A DNA stretch of 6,838 nt, from contig JAATEU010000080.1 of the NCBI GenBank assembly GCA_015655565.1, positions 1-6,838 on the forward strand, read 5' to 3'. The notes under the pieces were generated by a model. It saw only the letters and a list, made by a program, of their open reading frames with translations. It was not told the origin of the DNA and ran no database searches. The stretch comes from Clostridiales bacterium. Its GTDB lineage: Bacteria > Bacillota > Clostridia > Lachnospirales > Lachnospiraceae. Below are positions 5,238 to 6,838 of the stretch, in pieces (positions within the stretch are counted from its first letter, which is position 1; the number at the start of each line of letters is the position of its first letter). The position numbers and the translations under genes were made by a program.

Positions 5238-6631
5238 AATTCTGTCCTTTCTTTAAAGCATCCGCTTCTCCGCTCTTTTTTATATTGGATGCACCGGTCA
5301 ATAAACCGCTTAGCTACGGACGGATTACCATAAAAATAAAGATGGGGAAAACCCGCATAAAGATTCATTGTGGCATGAATGCAGTCCCATTCTCCGGTAC
5401 CGCCTGCCTTTACGGCATGGAAAGCCTCTCCGCCGTTCCGGCTGTCCCAGTAATGAAATTCGTGGGCCTTAATGACCTCCTGCTTCCCGGCAACTAAACT
5501 ATCCTCCATGCCTTTCAGATAAATGTATCCAAACCGCTGCAAACGGTTGGTTTTAAAGCATTTTCCGGGAATAACGCCGGCCATGGGGTATTCCTTTCCT
5601 TCCATATCTTCCATTCCCTCATGCAGATACATAAAACCTCCGCATTCCGCAATGGCCGGCATACCGCCCTCAATTGCTGCTTTTATACCTGCCAGCATGG
5701 AAGTATTTTGGGATAAACGTCTGGCATACAGCTCCGGGTAACCGCCGCTTAATATAAGTCCGCTGATGTCCTCCGGAAGTTCTATATCCCTCAAAGGACT
5801 AAAGGGTACCAAATCTGCTCCTGATTCTTTTAACAGCTCTAAATTATCCCTGTAATAAAAACAAAAAGCTTCATCCTGCGCCACCGCAATGGAAATCTTT
5901 TTCTCTCTCTTGACGGGTAATGGCATGCCGGAAACCGGGAGGGGGTCTGCCTGTTTCGATAATTCAAGGATTGCCTCCAGATCTATGGTGTCTGACAGCT
6001 TCCCGGCTAATATATTTATTTTATTTTTAATATCGGTAATTTCATCTGCCGTCACTAATCCAAGATGCCTGCTTTTCAGGACACATTCCGGAACGACAGG
6101 TACATATCCATAGGAGTGGATACCCATAGCTTCTGCCAGCTTCTTCGCATCATCATACAGCCTGTCAGGCAGCCTGTTAAAAATAACTCCTTTTATATAA
6201 CTTTCTTCTTTATACGTAGTAAAGCCTTTTAATACAGCCCCAAGGGAACCGCTCATTCCCTTTGCATCCAGAATCAGGATTACCGGTGTTTTTGTCATGG
6301 CCGCAATGGAATAGCTGCTTCCGGTATCGGAAAATCCAATTCCGTCATAGTACCCCATAACTCCTTCCACTACACTGATATGCGTATCCCTGGAATTTTT
6401 ATACAATATATCCGCCAGCAGGCTTTCTCCGGTAAAGAAGCTGTCCAGATTACCGGATTTTGTACCTATCACTTTACTGTGAAACATGGGGTCTATATAA
6501 TCAGGCCCACATTTAAAGGAGCTTACGGCATATCCTTTGTCCATAAGACTTTGTAATACACCACAGGTTATGGTTGTTTTTCCGGCACCGCTTTTGGTGC
6601 CTGCCAGCATAATCCGGTTAATCTGTTTCAA
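5234..6631 (-). CDS. cbiA: Cobyrinate a,c-diamide synthase CbiA
   Basis: CbiA uses ATP and glutamine to amidate the a and c acetate side chains of (cobalt-)cobyrinate. The 465-residue cytoplasmic protein has the two expected domains. The N-terminal synthetase carries P-loop GTKSGAGKTT (11-20), FKCGPDYIDPMFH (39-51), NLDSFF (61-66) and VVEGVMGYYDG (87-97). The C-terminal class I glutaminase-like domain carries LILSGGYPELYA (292-303), nucleophile Cys330 in AECGGFMYLH, HEFHYW (390-395) and FPHLYFYGNP with His430. The start is a TTG at 6631: it overlaps the cbiT stop as TTGA, has AGGGGG eight bases upstream, and leaves a usual-length leader before the P-loop. The first ATG (codon 8) would sit only three residues before the P-loop. 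The hydrogenobyrinate homologue CobB is unlikely given the cbi context. Confidence 0.96.
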   Translation of the reverse strand: MKQINRIMLAGTKSGAGKTTITCGVLQSLMDKGYAVSSFKCGPDYIDPMFHSKVIGTKSGNLDSFFTGESLLADILYKNSRDTHISVVEGVMGYYDGIGFSDTGSSYSIAAMTKTPVILILDAKGMSGSLGAVLKGFTTYKEESYIKGVIFNRLPDRLYDDAKKLAEAMGIHSYGYVPVVPECVLKSRHLGLVTADEITDIKNKINILAGKLSDTIDLEAILELSKQADPLPVSGMPLPVKREKKISIAVAQDEAFCFYYRDNLELLKESGADLVPFSPLRDIELPEDISGLILSGGYPELYARRLSQNTSMLAGIKAAIEGGMPAIAECGGFMYLHEGMEDMEGKEYPMAGVIPGKCFKTNRLQRFGYIYLKGMEDSLVAGKQEVIKAHEFHYWDSRNGGEAFHAVKAGGTGEWDCIHATMNLYAGFPHLYFYGNPSVAKRFIDRCIQYKKERRSGCFKERTEL

Positions 6632-6838
6632 GACGTTTTCCCCCTGCCGCTGATAATAAATACCGGATTCTGCCCCATAAGCATATGATAACTTCCGGCT
6701 TCCTTTGTTGTTGAAATAGCTGCCTGTATTACTTCCATTTCTTCAAATTCCCTGTCTTTCAATATTTTTAATACTTCTTAAAGTGTCTCAAGGGCAATGG
6801 CATTTACCACAATCCGTATGGCCTGATTTTTCCCAAGC
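6628..6838 (-). pseudogene. cbiT: cbiT C-terminal part (corrin C15-methyltransferase/decarboxylase) with in-frame TAA
   Basis: CbiT is the SAM-dependent enzyme that methylates C15 and decarboxylates the C12 acetate of cobalt-precorrin-6B; it is often fused to CbiE. The visible frame reads IRIVVNAIALETL, then TAA (6780-6778), then 49 further codons EVLKILKDREFEEMEVIQ ... GSYHMLMGQNPVFIISGRG, ending at TGA 6630-6628. Both halves match the C-terminal strands of CbiT, including the conserved YHM-GQNP-YIISG-like end, and no shift of frame is needed. The stop occupies one residue position, where relatives have a variable residue, so a single base change (for example AAA to TAA) explains it. Truncation would remove about 50 residues, including the final beta hairpin of the methyltransferase fold. 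The end overlaps cbiA as TTGA. Whether the stop is real, read through or a sequencing error cannot be decided here; the N-terminal part is outside the window. Confidence 0.7.
6640..6645 (-). promoter_or_regulatory. Ribosome binding site deciding the TTG start of cbiA
   Basis: AGGGGG on the minus strand lies eight bases upstream of TTG 6631 and within the end of cbiT. No ATG is at this spacing; the next in-frame ATG is seven codons downstream, so this site supports the TTG as start. Confidence 0.65.

Overview
This window is one contiguous, minus-strand cobalamin (vitamin B12) biosynthesis operon. In the direction of transcription (right to left) it reads cbiT (3' end only) - cbiA - cobT - cobU - cobS - a second cobU-like gene - cobC - cbiB - cobD (5' part only). 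All nine genes lie on the minus strand, and nothing on the plus strand looks like a real gene. Low-to-moderate GC by eye, strong GGAGG-type ribosome binding sites, anaerobic-pathway enzymes (CbiT, CbiA, CbiB) and the flavour of the CobU and CobT proteins suggest an anaerobic Firmicute, most likely a Lachnospiraceae-type Clostridia. The taxonomic call is inference.

Layout. 6628-6838 holds the last ~70 codons of cbiT, interrupted by an in-frame TAA. 5234-6631 is cbiA (corrin a,c-amidation). 4110-5237 is cobT, 3499-4113 cobU and 2747-3502 cobS, three enzymes of nucleotide-loop assembly. A 151-base gap follows (2596-2746), with a long perfect hairpin over the cobS stop codon. 2041-2595 is a short, divergent CobU-family gene with an unusual repeat-filled insertion. 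1442-2044 is cobC, 468-1445 cbiB and 1-421 the N-terminal 140 codons of cobD.

How the genes work together. CbiT acts in corrin-ring methylation/decarboxylation and CbiA amidates side chains a and c. CobD makes aminopropanol phosphate from threonine phosphate, and CbiB attaches it to adenosylcobyric acid. CobU activates adenosylcobinamide to the GDP form, CobT makes alpha-ribazole phosphate, CobC can dephosphorylate it and CobS joins the two halves. Not in the window are cobyric acid synthase (CbiP), the corrinoid adenosyltransferase and most ring-building enzymes; no cobalamin riboswitch is visible. Six of eight junctions are 4-base stop/start overlaps (five ATGA, one TTGA), so translation is probably coupled. 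The exceptions are cobS/cobU-like (151 bases) and cbiB/cobD (46 bases).

The most interesting signals are not the enzymes but small repeats inside them. A family of short palindromes with a TGAAAAATA...TATTTT core occurs three times: after cobS, inside the cobU-like gene and, degenerate, inside cobU. The cobU-like copy abuts six tandem 18-bp units that encode a hexapeptide repeat. The two coding copies are read in the same frame and give similar peptides in apparent loop insertions. The two CobU-family proteins also show complementary loss of canonical motifs, and cbiT carries a nonsense codon whose downstream reading frame still looks like intact CbiT.
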